From DATNIB01 sp035604685 (GTDB lineage: Bacteria; Actinomycetota; Acidimicrobiia; Acidimicrobiales; RAAP-2), in the NCBI GenBank assembly GCA_035604685.1, contig DATNIB010000001.1, forward strand, positions 42,896 to 106,895: DNA of 64,000 nucleotides. Direction: 5' to 3'. Every line of letters begins with the position of its first letter. The first letter of the stretch is position 1. Both the position numbers and the translations under genes were made by a program. The notes below the pieces were generated by a model. It was not told the origin of the DNA. It saw only the letters and a list, made by a program, of their open reading frames with translations, and did no database searches. Shown here piece after piece: positions 17,619-26,665 of this stretch.

Positions 17619-18344
17619 GTGGAGGGCATCCAGCGGAGCCGCCCTCGGGCGCGGCCGCTGCACACTGATCCAACGGAGGTGATCGAGGCCGCGCGCGGTG
17701 CGGTCGCGCCGTCCGCCACCGCCGGCGCCGGCGCCCGCAAGACGCTGCGCCACCTGGGCACCGACGATCGCTCCTCCCAGCGCATCCGCATCGTCGACGC
17801 CACCCTGGCCTGCCTGGCCCGCCAGGGGGTGCACAAGACAACCTTCGACGACATCGCCCGCCAGTCCGGGTTCTCGCGGGCCACCGTCTACCGCGCGTTC
17901 CCCGGCGGGAAGGAGGCGGTCCTGGCCGCGGTCGTCGACACCGAGCTGGCCCGCTTCTTCTCGCAGCTGGCCGTCGCCATGGGTGCGGCGACCGACATCG
18001 AAGACGTGCTGGTGGTCGGGATCAACGAGGCCGCCCGCCGACTGTCGGCGCACCAGGCGCTCGCGTTCGTGCGCGCCTTCGAGCCCGCCCTCGTCACCGC
18101 GCACCTCGCGTTTGCCGAGATGGACCGGGTGCTCGCCGTCGCCAGCACGTTCGCCGCTCCCTTTCTCGGCCGTTGGCTCGAGCCCGACCAGGCCGTGCGA
18201 GCCGCGGAGTGGGCAGCCCGCATCGTGCTCAGCTATCTCGGAGCACCCTCGCCCGACGTCGACCTGACGGACCGCACCGACGTGTCCCACCTGGTGCAGC
18301 GCTTCGTGCTGCCCGGCGTCCAGGCGCTGCGGATCGCCCGATGA
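17619..18344 (+). CDS. TetR family transcriptional regulator, probably autoregulated
   Basis: A 241-residue TetR protein with about 45 extra, low-complexity residues before the HTH. The HTH reads KTTFDDIARQSGFSRATVYRAFPGG. The GTG at 17619 is supported by a TACCGT box 7 bases upstream; a GTG at 17679 would remove the extension. The operator-like inverted repeat over its promoter suggests autoregulation and possibly control of the divergent GNAT-like gene and the downstream diiron gene at 18431, 86 bases away on the same strand. Confidence 0.88.
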   Translation: MEGIQRSRPRARPLHTDPTEVIEAARGAVAPSATAGAGARKTLRHLGTDDRSSQRIRIVDATLACLARQGVHKTTFDDIARQSGFSRATVYRAFPGGKEAVLAAVVDTELARFFSQLAVAMGAATDIEDVLVVGINEAARRLSAHQALAFVRAFEPALVTAHLAFAEMDRVLAVASTFAAPFLGRWLEPDQAVRAAEWAARIVLSYLGAPSPDVDLTDRTDVSHLVQRFVLPGVQALRIAR

Positions 18345-18430
18345 CCCGGGCTCGCGGCCGGCGCGCCCACTCGGTGCGCGGCGACCTCGAAGAGACGACA
18401 CCCGATCGAACCAACCAACAGGAGGCAAGC

Positions 18431-19591
18431 ATGGAATCGACCGCCGGGAGTGCCGAAGTGATGCACTCCGACGAGGAGATCATCGGACGCGAGCGCATCA
18501 ACGACCTCGAGGCGATCTACTCGGTCATCGGGCGGGAGGACCCGAGCGGCCACCACCGGGTCCAGGACGCCTGCGAAGCCGAGTTCACCTGGGACTACGA
18601 GAAGGGCAGGCTGCCCAAGCTCGACAAGCTCTACGAAAAGGCCAAGAAGGCGCAGTGGAACGGCCAGACCGACCTGCCCTGGGACACAGAGGTCGACCAG
18701 GAGGCCATCGTGATCGCGAGCGCCGAGGCCAACCCGGCCCAGGCGATCTACAGCGAGGAGGCGGTCGCCGGCACCGCGCTCGCCAAGTGGGGCGAGAAGG
18801 AGTGGCTGAAGTTCGGCATCGAGAACCAGAACTGGACGCTCAGCCAGTTCATGCACGGCGAGCAGGGGGCACTTCTGTGCACCGCCAAGATCGTCGAAAC
18901 CGTCCCGTGGCTCGACGCCAAGTACTACGCGGCCACCCAGGTGGTCGACGAGGCGCGCCACGTCGAGGTGTTCTCGCGCTACCTGGACACCAAGCTGTCG
19001 GGCCACTACCCCTTGAACGGGCACCTCGGCCTGCTGCTCGACGACATCATCGGCGACTCCCGCTGGGACATGACCTACCTCGGCATGCAGGTCATGGTGG
19101 AGGGCCTGGCTCTCGCCGCCTTCGGTTTCATGCAGCAGATGACGCCCGAGCCCCTGTTGAAGCAGCTGCTGCGCTACGTCATGGCCGACGAGGCCCGCCA
19201 CGTGGCCTTCGGGGTGCTGAGCCTGCAGGAGTACTACGCCGGGCTGTCCGCGCCCGAGCTGCGCGAGCGCCAGGAGTTCGCTTTCGAGGCGGCGGTGCGC
19301 ATGCGCGACCGCCTCTTGATCCAAGAGGTCTGGGACCGGCTCGGGGTGCCCAAGGCGGACATCATCCAGATCGCCACGAACTACCGACCCGAGAACGACG
19401 AGTTCCAGATCCTGCTGTTCTCCAAGATCGTCCCGAACTTGAAGAAGCTGGGTCTCCTCGACGCCGCCGACGGCTGGCTCCGCCAGAAGTTCACCGAGAT
19501 GGGCGTCATCGTCTTCGAGAACCTGGAGGACTCGACGCAGGACGCCGACGCCTTCGCCGACGGCTCGCCCGTCGACCGGCAGGTCGCCTGA
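18431..19591 (+). CDS. Ferritin-like diiron protein
   Basis: This 386-residue, all-helical protein carries paired metal-ligand motifs: a Glu in FMHGEQGALL, then DEARHVEVF and DEARHVAFG, each an ExxH pair. This is the four-helix-bundle diiron pattern shared by ferritin-like oxygenases, R2-like proteins and AurF-type N-oxygenases. The substrate cannot be told. GGAGGCAAGC precedes the ATG, a strong ribosome binding site, so initiation here is leadered, unlike many neighbours. It follows a TetR gene that may regulate it. Confidence 0.82.
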   Translation: MESTAGSAEVMHSDEEIIGRERINDLEAIYSVIGREDPSGHHRVQDACEAEFTWDYEKGRLPKLDKLYEKAKKAQWNGQTDLPWDTEVDQEAIVIASAEANPAQAIYSEEAVAGTALAKWGEKEWLKFGIENQNWTLSQFMHGEQGALLCTAKIVETVPWLDAKYYAATQVVDEARHVEVFSRYLDTKLSGHYPLNGHLGLLLDDIIGDSRWDMTYLGMQVMVEGLALAAFGFMQQMTPEPLLKQLLRYVMADEARHVAFGVLSLQEYYAGLSAPELRERQEFAFEAAVRMRDRLLIQEVWDRLGVPKADIIQIATNYRPENDEFQILLFSKIVPNLKKLGLLDAADGWLRQKFTEMGVIVFENLEDSTQDADAFADGSPVDRQVA

Positions 19592-19657
19592 GCCGACTGG
19601 GGCTCGTTCGCCCCGCGGTGACCCGACGACCGGACGGGTGACCCGGAGGCGGGCTGG

Positions 19658-19663
19658 TACCCT
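19658..19663 (+). promoter_or_regulatory. dapA -10 box (TACCCT), leaderless arrangement
   Basis: TACCCT ends exactly 6 bases before the dapA ATG at 19670. No ribosome binding site lies in between, which supports a leaderless mRNA and fixes the start. Confidence 0.55.
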
Positions 19664-19669
19664 GAGCTG

Positions 19670-20578
19670 ATGACGCGTCACGAGCACGCGCCGCGCTTCG
19701 GCACCGTCCTCACCGCGATGGTGACGCCCTTCGACGAGCGCGGCGACCTCGACCTCGACGCGGCGGCCGCGCTGGCGCGCTGGCTCACCGCCCACGGCAG
19801 CGAGGGGCTGGTGGTCGCCGGCAGCACCGGCGAGGGCACCGTCCTCTCCGACGAGGAGAAGCTGTCGTTGTGGCGCGCCGTGGCCGAGGCCGTCACCGTC
19901 CCGGTGATCGCGGCCACCGGCACCAACGACACCCGACACTCGATCGAGCTCACGGCGCAGGCGGCCGGGCTGGGCGTGGCCGGGGTCCTCGTCGTCACCC
20001 CCTACTACAGCCGGCCCTCCCAGCAGGGCCTGTTCGAGCACTTCAGCGCGGTGGCCGGCGCCACCGAGCTGCCGGTCATCCTCTACGACATCCCGGTCCG
20101 GACCGGTCGCCGGATCGGGACCGACATCATGGTGCGACTGGTCCGGGAGGTGTCCAACATCGTGGCGTTGAAGGACTCGGTGCGCGACCCGGAGAGCTCG
20201 GCCCGGCTCTTGAACCTGGTGCCGTCCTCCTTCGAGCTCTACTGCGGCGACGACTCGCTGACCCTGCCCCTCCTCTCGATCGGCGCGGTCGGTCTCGTGA
20301 GCGTGGCCGGGCATTGGATCGGGCGCGAGCTGCAGGCGGTCGTAGCCGCCTTCTTGAAGGGCGACATCGAGGGGGCCAGCACCGCCAACCGGCGGCTGAT
20401 CGAGTCCTTCGACTTCGAGGCGACCGACGAGTTCCCCAACCCGATGCCGGCCAAGGCGGCCTGCCGGGTCCAGGGCCTCTCGGTCGGCCACTGCCGGGCG
20501 CCGCACGGCACCGCCCCGCCCGAGCTCGACGGCGAGGCGCGGCGGGTGCTGGTGCGGGCGGGCGTGCCGGTTGGCTGA
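19670..20578 (+). CDS. dapA: 4-hydroxy-tetrahydrodipicolinate synthase
   Basis: DapA condenses pyruvate with aspartate semialdehyde at the entry to diaminopimelate/lysine synthesis. The 302-residue TIM-barrel protein has GSTGEG (pyruvate carboxylate binding), the Tyr-containing YDIPVRTG segment, and the Schiff-base lysine in VALKDSV near residue 166. The stop overlaps the TTG start of rnj by 8 bases, so dapA-rnj form an operon, as in mycobacteria. Confidence 0.96.
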   Translation: MTRHEHAPRFGTVLTAMVTPFDERGDLDLDAAAALARWLTAHGSEGLVVAGSTGEGTVLSDEEKLSLWRAVAEAVTVPVIAATGTNDTRHSIELTAQAAGLGVAGVLVVTPYYSRPSQQGLFEHFSAVAGATELPVILYDIPVRTGRRIGTDIMVRLVREVSNIVALKDSVRDPESSARLLNLVPSSFELYCGDDSLTLPLLSIGAVGLVSVAGHWIGRELQAVVAAFLKGDIEGASTANRRLIESFDFEATDEFPNPMPAKAACRVQGLSVGHCRAPHGTAPPELDGEARRVLVRAGVPVG

Positions 20579-22364
20579 CGTCTCGCCGGGCAGCAACCGC
20601 AGGCGGAGCAACGCACCGACGGGGCGCGCCGGTTCCCCCGGGCGCTCCGGTTCCCCCGGGCGCTCCACGACTCGGGCTCGAGCGGCGTCCGCCCGCCGCC
20701 CGCCGCCCGCCCCGGTGCGGGTTGTCTTCTTGGGCGGCCTGGGGGAGATCGGCCGCAACTGCGCCTGCATCGAGGTCGACGGCCGGATCCTCGTCCTCGA
20801 CTGCGGGATCATGTTTCCGGACCCCGACATGCCGGGCGTCGACCTGGTCTTGCCCGACTTCACCTACCTGCGCGAGAACGCTGACCGGGTGGATGCCATC
20901 GTCCTCACCCACGGGCACGAGGACCACACCGGCGGACTGGCCTACCTCCTGCGCGACCTCTCCGTCCCCATCTACGGATCGGCGCTGACGCTCGGCCTGG
21001 CCCGCAACCGGGTGGACGAGGCGGGGCTCGCCGACCGGGCCAGCTTCGTCTCGGTGGCCGACGGCGAGCGGCGGAGGATCGGGCCCTGCGACGTGGAGTT
21101 CATCCCGGTGACCCACTCCGTCCCCCACGCCATGGCGATCGCCTTCCACACCCCCCAGGGGATCGTGCTGCACTCGGGGGACTTCAAGATCGACCTCGAG
21201 CCGGTCGACGGGCGGCGCACGGATCTGGCCCACATCGGCTCGCTGGCCGCTGGCCCGGGCATCCGCCTCCTCCTGTCGGACTCGACCAACGCCGAGGAGC
21301 CAGGGTTCACGCTCTCGGAGAGTACGGTCGGCCACACGCTGCGGCGGCTGTTCGCCGCGCGGCCGGGCAAGCGGGTGATCATCGCCTGCTTCGCCAGCCA
21401 CATCCACCGCATCCAGCAGATCGTCGACGCGGCCGTGGCGAGCGGCCGACACGTGGCGACCATCGGCCGCTCGATGGCCAAGAACATCGAGCTCGCCCAC
21501 GGCATGGGGTTGCTCAGCTTCCCCGACGGCATGCTCGTCGACATCGACGACATCGACAAGCTGCCGGCCGGGGAGATCTGCGTGATCTCGACCGGCTCCC
21601 AGGGCGAGCCGATGTCTGCCCTCTCGCTCATGGCGGCCGGCGACAACCGCCGCATCAAGATCGAGCAGGACGACGTGGTCATCATCAGCGCCCATCCGAT
21701 CCCGGGCAACGAGTGGTCGGTCGGACGCGTGATCGACGACCTGCACCGGCACGGGGCCGAGGTCATCCACTCCGGGGCCGAGCAGGTGCACACGAGCGGC
21801 CACGCCCGCCAAGGCGAGCTGCGAACCCTGCTGGCGCTGACCAAGCCCGACGCCTTCATCCCGGTCCACGGCGAGTACCGCCACCTCGTGCACCACGCGG
21901 CGCTGGCCACGTCGATGGGCGTCGCGCCCGACCAGGTGCTCTTGTGCGAGGACGGCGACGCCGTGGCCCTCGACGCGGACGGCCTGCACCGCGACGGGTC
22001 GGTGCCCGGCGGCTATCTCTACGTGGACGGGACCGTCGGCGACGTGGGGCACGGCGTGCTGCGCGATCGGCGGGCCCTGGCCGAAGAAGGTGTGGTGATG
22101 GTGGTGGCCACCGTCGACCTGCATCTCGGGCAGGTCGGCCAGCCGCCGCAGATCTTCACCCGGGGTTGGGTGCACGCCCCCGAGGCAGAGGAGCTGCTCG
22201 AGGAGGCGAGCGCGGTGGTGGCGACGGCGCTCGAGAAGGCGATGGCCGACGGCGCCCGCGACGTCGAGGTCCTGAGCAGCCACGCCCGCAAGTCGCTCGG
22301 CAAGTTCGTGGGGGACCGCACCCTCCGCCGTCCGATGATCGTGCCGGTGGTGCTGGCCGTCTAG
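20571..22364 (+). CDS. rnj: Ribonuclease J
   Basis: RNase J is a metallo-beta-lactamase/beta-CASP ribonuclease with 5'-exo and endo activity in mRNA decay and rRNA maturation. The 597-residue protein has a basic low-complexity N-terminus with a duplicated GSPGRS unit, then FLGGLGEIGRNC, the zinc motif THGHEDHTGG near residue 110, and later HSGDFK, SDSTN and HTSGHA motifs. The TTG start overlaps the dapA stop. PNPase and RNase J, two RNA-decay enzymes, are both in this window. Confidence 0.96.
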   Translation: MADVSPGSNRRRSNAPTGRAGSPGRSGSPGRSTTRARAASARRPPPAPVRVVFLGGLGEIGRNCACIEVDGRILVLDCGIMFPDPDMPGVDLVLPDFTYLRENADRVDAIVLTHGHEDHTGGLAYLLRDLSVPIYGSALTLGLARNRVDEAGLADRASFVSVADGERRRIGPCDVEFIPVTHSVPHAMAIAFHTPQGIVLHSGDFKIDLEPVDGRRTDLAHIGSLAAGPGIRLLLSDSTNAEEPGFTLSESTVGHTLRRLFAARPGKRVIIACFASHIHRIQQIVDAAVASGRHVATIGRSMAKNIELAHGMGLLSFPDGMLVDIDDIDKLPAGEICVISTGSQGEPMSALSLMAAGDNRRIKIEQDDVVIISAHPIPGNEWSVGRVIDDLHRHGAEVIHSGAEQVHTSGHARQGELRTLLALTKPDAFIPVHGEYRHLVHHAALATSMGVAPDQVLLCEDGDAVALDADGLHRDGSVPGGYLYVDGTVGDVGHGVLRDRRALAEEGVVMVVATVDLHLGQVGQPPQIFTRGWVHAPEAEELLEEASAVVATALEKAMADGARDVEVLSSHARKSLGKFVGDRTLRRPMIVPVVLAV

Positions 22365-22393
22365 CGGTCGGCCGGGCGTCGCCCCGCCGACCG
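22365..22393 (+). terminator. Hairpin immediately after rnj
   Basis: Arms CGGTCGGC (22365-22372) and GCCGACCG (22386-22393) are exact reverse complements, with a loop that can itself pair (GGGCG with CGCCC-like bases). It begins one base after the rnj stop. There is no T-run, as is common for high-GC actinobacteria. Probably the end of the dapA-rnj transcript. Confidence 0.5.
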
Positions 22394-22411
22394 ATCCCGA
22401 TCGCGGGCAAG

Positions 22412-23068
22412 ATGGATCCCAGTCGGCACCGCGTGGCGCGGCGGACCCGGGTGGTGAGGTTGACCGGCAAAGAGACGAGGACCAACCGACCGGTGCTGCG
22501 GGTCGCCCTGTCGGCGATCCGGTCGTCGTGGCTGGTGAGCGGCGTCTTCGGGTTCGGGCTGCTCGCCGGTGGTTGCTCGGTGGGGCATGCCGGCGCCGCA
22601 CCGGTCCCCAATCCCGTCATCCGCCCGGCGCGCTTCGGTCCCCCCGGCGAGTGCTACTACGTCGCCTCGCCGCAGGAGTGTGCCAACCAACGGGCGCCGG
22701 GCGTGCCCACGCCGATGCCGACGATCTGGCTCGCCACCTACTGGCCCTACTACTCGAGCTCGGCGTACTTCAACCAGGTCCCGAGCGAGGACGACGAGGC
22801 CTACGCCCAGGCCCTCGCCACCGTCGCCAGCCAGGACGGCCAAGCCATCGTGAACGACGCGTCGGACGGTGAGTGGGTCGACCAGGACGGGAACACTTGG
22901 GAGGGGGACCCCGGGGCCGATCCCGCCGCCGAGCCGTCGGCCGACGGGGGCGGGGACTCGGGCGGCGACGGCAGTGGCGACACCGGCGGCGATTCCGGGG
23001 GGGACAGCGGCGGCGACGCCGGCGGCGACTCCGGCGGTGGGGACGACGGCGGCGGGGACGACGGCTGA
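22412..23068 (+). CDS. Candidate secreted lipoprotein with Gly/Asp/Ser repeat tail
   Basis: A protein of up to 218 residues with a hydrophobic segment ending in a lipobox-like LLAGGC, a middle part with paired cysteines (GECYYVASPQECANQ) and Tyr/Trp-rich sequence, and a tail of about 45 residues built from GGDSGG-type units. The start is uncertain: ATG at 22412, or GTG at 22493 with GAGGA about 11 bases upstream, which would make a clean signal peptide (MLRVALSAIRSSWLVSG). I do not recognise the family. The acidic Gly-rich tail may bind cations or span the envelope. Confidence 0.6.
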   Translation: MDPSRHRVARRTRVVRLTGKETRTNRPVLRVALSAIRSSWLVSGVFGFGLLAGGCSVGHAGAAPVPNPVIRPARFGPPGECYYVASPQECANQRAPGVPTPMPTIWLATYWPYYSSSAYFNQVPSEDDEAYAQALATVASQDGQAIVNDASDGEWVDQDGNTWEGDPGADPAAEPSADGGGDSGGDGSGDTGGDSGGDSGGDAGGDSGGGDDGGGDDG

Positions 23069-23110
23069 TCGGTCGGCGCCGGGCCGGTGGTCACCGGTAC
23101 GGTGCAGCAG

Positions 23111-23458
23111 GTGATCGACCTCGGGGAGCTGATCGGCCACTACCTCTTGGTCCATGTCACCTACGCGCACCGGGACGGTCACGACGAGCACGTGGAGCTG
23201 GTCGGGCTGGTGACGGCCGTCGCACCGCTGGTCACGGTGTCCCACGCGGGAAGCGATGAGCCCTTCACGCTGCCGCCCGATCCCAAGTCCTACCGGATGA
23301 TCCCCCGCAGCCCCTTCGCCCCCGAATCGTTGGGCGAGACGGTCCTCGGTCCCCGCTACGAGACCACCTGGCGCGTGCGGGCGCCGGCCGACTCGACGTC
23401 CAGTCCGGCGGCGGGTCCCTTCCGACCCCGGCAGCCGCCCGGGCGACGCGGGGAGTAA
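23111..23458 (+). CDS. Small conserved-looking protein of unknown function
   Basis: About 115 residues, predicted soluble, starting MIDLGELIGHYLLVHVTY. It has a beta-rich core and a disordered Pro/Arg-rich tail. I do not recognise it. GTG 23111 is preferred because TACGGT (23098-23103) ends 7 bases before it, the leaderless pattern seen elsewhere in the window; an in-frame GTG at 23087 is the alternative. It lies between a candidate lipoprotein and a small membrane protein, all on the same strand. Confidence 0.5.
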   Translation: MIDLGELIGHYLLVHVTYAHRDGHDEHVELVGLVTAVAPLVTVSHAGSDEPFTLPPDPKSYRMIPRSPFAPESLGETVLGPRYETTWRVRAPADSTSSPAAGPFRPRQPPGRRGE

Positions 23459-23481
23459 CCGGTCGCGGATACCGTTCCGGC

Positions 23482-24114
23482 GTGCCGGACGACGAACCGA
23501 CCGACCTGAACCAGCCTCTGGAACCGGGTGGGGCAGCGGCCGGCTCGGCGCGGGCGAACTGGGAGTTCCTCGAGATCCTGGCGGCCGTCATCCTGGGCGC
23601 CGAGTCGCTCCGGGTCGTCGGCTCGGTGGTTTCGGGCATCATCTTCGGCACCACCGCCCACGTGGGCGCCTTCGGCCAGCAGCAGCTCGTCGGGAGCGCG
23701 ATGGTGCGGGTGGCCAATTTCTCCGACGGTCCGGGAATCGTGCTCCTGCTGGTGAGTTTCGGGCTGGTGTGGTGGCGGACCGACTACTGGACCAGGCAGA
23801 TCCGCCGCACGACCGAATCAAGTGGGCACGGCGGGGCGGACCCGGCAGAGGCGGTGCAGGTGCGGCGCCTCCGGTCGCTGGCGCGCTGGGTGACGGTCCT
23901 GTTCGCACTCGCCGGCGCGGGGGCGATCTCGTTCCTGATCGGCAACATCCTGGTCAACACGGCCGGCGGCGTCCCGACGAGCTATCAGTGGCAGGCCTAT
24001 GCCAGCGATTCGTTCTCGGTCGCCTACCTCGTCATCGCCGCCGGGGGCCTTCTCGCCTCGATCAAGATCCTCGATCTGTGCGAGCGCGACATCGCGCGTC
24101 TGGCCACGAGCTGA
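23482..24114 (+). CDS. Small integral membrane protein of unknown function
   Basis: A 210-residue protein with four or five hydrophobic helices (for example FLEILAAVILGAESLRVVGSVVSG, GIVLLLVSFGLVWW, VTVLFALAGAGAISFLIG, SVAYLVIAAGGLLASI) and charged loops. No catalytic motif is visible. GTG 23482 is preceded by TACCGT at 23470-23475, with a 6-base spacer, indicating a leaderless transcript. The gene ends 19 bases before the convergent c-di-GMP gene. Confidence 0.65.
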   Translation: MPDDEPTDLNQPLEPGGAAAGSARANWEFLEILAAVILGAESLRVVGSVVSGIIFGTTAHVGAFGQQQLVGSAMVRVANFSDGPGIVLLLVSFGLVWWRTDYWTRQIRRTTESSGHGGADPAEAVQVRRLRSLARWVTVLFALAGAGAISFLIGNILVNTAGGVPTSYQWQAYASDSFSVAYLVIAAGGLLASIKILDLCERDIARLATS

Positions 24115-24133
24115 GCGCTCGCCGGGCGCCAGG

Positions 24134-26455
24134 TCAGGCGGGCAGGCAGGCGCCGGGCAGCTGGGCGAGGTCGATCCCGCCCCGCCACAGCAGCGGGTCA
24201 AGATCGGCGGCCGGCAGCGGGCGGGAGAGCAGGAAACCCTGCGCCCGGTGGCAGCCCAGGCGAACCAGCTCGCCCATGTCGGCCAGCGTCTCGACGCCCT
24301 CGGCCACCAGGTCGAGCCCGAAGGCCTCGCTCAGGTGCACGATCGACTCGACGATCGCCTGGTCGGCCGGGTCCTTGGCCAGACCGATGACGAAGCTCAT
24401 GTCCACCTTCAGCGTGTTGATGGGGAGGCGCTTCAGCTGGGCCATCGAGCTGAAGCCGGTGCCGAAGTCGTCGAGCGCGAGGTGGACGCCGAGCGATCGG
24501 AACTCGTTCAAGATGACGAGGGCGCGGTCCACGTCCTGCATGACGGCGTGCTCGGTGATCTCGAGGCAGAGGGAGGACCCGAGCAGGTTGCTCGTGCGCA
24601 GGCAGCGACTGATGTGGTCGACGATGCCGGGCGTGGACAGCTGCGCCGGCGACATGTTGACGCGCATGACCATGTCGATCCCGGGGTAGCGCTCCCGCCA
24701 GATAGCCATCTGCCGGCAGGCCTCCTCGAGCACCCAGCGGCCGAGATCGACGACCAGTCCGGTCTCCTCGGCCACCGCGATGAACTGGCCGGCCGGCACG
24801 AGACCGGTCTCTGGATGCTCGCAGCGGATGAGGGCCTCGACCGCCAGGATCTGACCGGTCACGAGGTCGAACTCGGGTTGGTAGAAGAGGCGCAGGCCGC
24901 CGTTGTCGATGGCCTCGCGCAGCATCATCTCGGTGTTCGAGCGCTCCGCCACCTCCAGGCGCAGCAGGTCGTCGAACACGACGGCACGGTTGCGGCCCTG
25001 GGTCTTGGCGGCGTAGAGCGCGACGTCGGCGTGGCCGAGCATCTCGACGCCGGTCATGGAGGGATCGCCGGCCAGGGCGATGCCGACGCTGGCCGTGTGC
25101 GAGACGTGCTGGCCGTTGACCTCGATCGGTCGACTGACCAGCTCGATCAGGCGGTTGGCGGTGGCCACCGACGCGAGCTCGCCCTCGCTGCCGTCCATCA
25201 GGATCACGAACTCGTCGCCCCCGAGACGCGCCGCGTAGTCGCTCGGGCGGATCGACATGCGGATCCGGTCGGCCACCGTCAACAGCACCCGGTCGCCGGC
25301 CACGTGGCCGAGGTAGTCGTTCATGAACTTGAACCGGTCCAGGTCCAAGAACAAGAGCGCGGTCTGGCCGTGCACGTTGGAGAGCCGCCGGTCGATCTCT
25401 TCCAGCACGGCGCGGCGGTTCGGCAGGCCGGTCAGGTCGTCGTGCAGCGCGATCTGCTGCAGCTTGCTCTCGGCGTCGACGCGGGCGTTCAGCTGGACCA
25501 GCATCGAGGCGACCGCCTGCAGCGCGTTGATCTCGGGGACCGTGAGCTGGCATTCGCTGAAGTAGAGGAAGCCCAGCACCCCCTGGGTCACCCCGTCATG
25601 GATGAGCGGCACCGCCGCACCGGTGAAGTCGCCCACGCCGGAGGCCTCGTTGACGCGCCGGTTGTAGCTGGTGGGCGTCCGGGTGCTCCCCGAGACCATG
25701 GGTTCTTTGAGGTCCCGCAGCGCGGCGAAGACCGGGTCGGCGTCGAACGGCACGATGGCCAGCGGATCGGGATCGGGGATCTCGGTCCGCTTGGGGTACT
25801 CGGCGACCAGCACGCTCACGTCCGCCGCACGGTCGTTGCGGCGGTAGAAGGCGACGTCGGCGTGGATGAACTCGGCCAGGGTGGCGATCGTCCAGTCGAC
25901 GGTCTCTTGGAGGCTGGCCACCGATGCCACCATGAGGCGCTCGGCCACGTGGGTCACCAGCTCGTCGAGGCTGCGTTGGAACTCGGCCGTCTGGCGCGCC
26001 CAGTGGGTGCCGCACATGGTGGCGAAGACCCGGATGGTCGAGATCTCCGATTCGCTCCAGGGGGTGCCGACGGCCCTGATCGCCGCCAGCGCGCCGATGC
26101 ACGACCGGTGGTCGAAGCGGACCGGCTCGACCCAGGCGGCCCAGTCGGGGTACTGGGACAGGTGGAGGAACCCGAGCGGCCCCTCCGAGGCCAGCTGGGC
26201 GTTGACCTCCGCCAGGAAGGCGTCGATGACGTCGCTCGGCGCGTCGGGCGCCAGCCAGTGCAGCGCCATGGCGTTGACCGGTGCCTTGGTGGGCTCGGGC
26301 AGCAGCGAGATCGCCGCAGGTTCGTTGACGAGCTGGGCCAGCCCGTTGACCAGGATCTGGGGATCGGTCGCGTCCGTCACCCCAGACCCCTCCCGCGAGG
26401 GGTCTGTCAGCAATGGCGAAGCCATCGAGTCGGTAATCCCTGTCGAGTCGCTCAT
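24134..26455 (-). CDS. GAF-GGDEF-EAL cyclic-di-GMP enzyme (Rv1354c-like)
   Basis: This soluble 773-residue protein has an N-terminal sensory part of about 320 residues with a GAF-like region, then GGDEF (HDDLTGLPNRRAV, ARLGGDEFVILMDG) and EAL (AVEALIRCEHPETGL, LDDFGTGFSSMAQLK, LKVDMSFV). Both catalytic signatures are intact. The GAF-GGDEF-EAL layout and its place next to a MoeY-like gene match M. tuberculosis Rv1354c-Rv1355c, from memory. ATG 26455 is chosen over a TTG at 26482. It is last in a minus-strand set of four genes but may also have its own promoter at 26515-26520. Confidence 0.9.
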   Translation of the reverse strand: MSDSTGITDSMASPLLTDPSREGSGVTDATDPQILVNGLAQLVNEPAAISLLPEPTKAPVNAMALHWLAPDAPSDVIDAFLAEVNAQLASEGPLGFLHLSQYPDWAAWVEPVRFDHRSCIGALAAIRAVGTPWSESEISTIRVFATMCGTHWARQTAEFQRSLDELVTHVAERLMVASVASLQETVDWTIATLAEFIHADVAFYRRNDRAADVSVLVAEYPKRTEIPDPDPLAIVPFDADPVFAALRDLKEPMVSGSTRTPTSYNRRVNEASGVGDFTGAAVPLIHDGVTQGVLGFLYFSECQLTVPEINALQAVASMLVQLNARVDAESKLQQIALHDDLTGLPNRRAVLEEIDRRLSNVHGQTALLFLDLDRFKFMNDYLGHVAGDRVLLTVADRIRMSIRPSDYAARLGGDEFVILMDGSEGELASVATANRLIELVSRPIEVNGQHVSHTASVGIALAGDPSMTGVEMLGHADVALYAAKTQGRNRAVVFDDLLRLEVAERSNTEMMLREAIDNGGLRLFYQPEFDLVTGQILAVEALIRCEHPETGLVPAGQFIAVAEETGLVVDLGRWVLEEACRQMAIWRERYPGIDMVMRVNMSPAQLSTPGIVDHISRCLRTSNLLGSSLCLEITEHAVMQDVDRALVILNEFRSLGVHLALDDFGTGFSSMAQLKRLPINTLKVDMSFVIGLAKDPADQAIVESIVHLSEAFGLDLVAEGVETLADMGELVRLGCHRAQGFLLSRPLPAADLDPLLWRGGIDLAQLPGACLPA

Positions 26456-26514
26456 CCCTGGTCTGCGCTCTATGTGGGCCAATTGTCACGCCGAGTGGCG
26501 CGGGCCGCTGGAAA

Positions 26515-26520
26515 AGTGTA
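26515..26520 (-). promoter_or_regulatory. Candidate -10 box (TACACT) for the GAF-GGDEF-EAL gene
   Basis: On the minus strand TACACT lies about 60 bases before the ATG at 26455, in the 210-base gap after the MoeY-like gene. I found no convincing -35 and no recognisable riboswitch in the gap. Confidence 0.35.
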
Positions 26521-26665
26521 GGAGCGCCGACGCCCACAGAAGTGGATCGTGCTGGTCCGTCGTCGTCGGGTCGCCCGCCTGGCCCCGCCGGGGGAGGGCA
26601 ACAGAAGTAGCGCCGCTGGGCGCGAGCGACCCGGCGCTCGCCGCGGCCGGGTGTCCTCTGGGGCG

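Noticed and set aside
26456..26665. Possible c-di-GMP riboswitch in the leader of the GAF-GGDEF-EAL gene
   Set aside because: I looked for GEMM-like conserved bases and found none. Only a candidate -10 box is visible.
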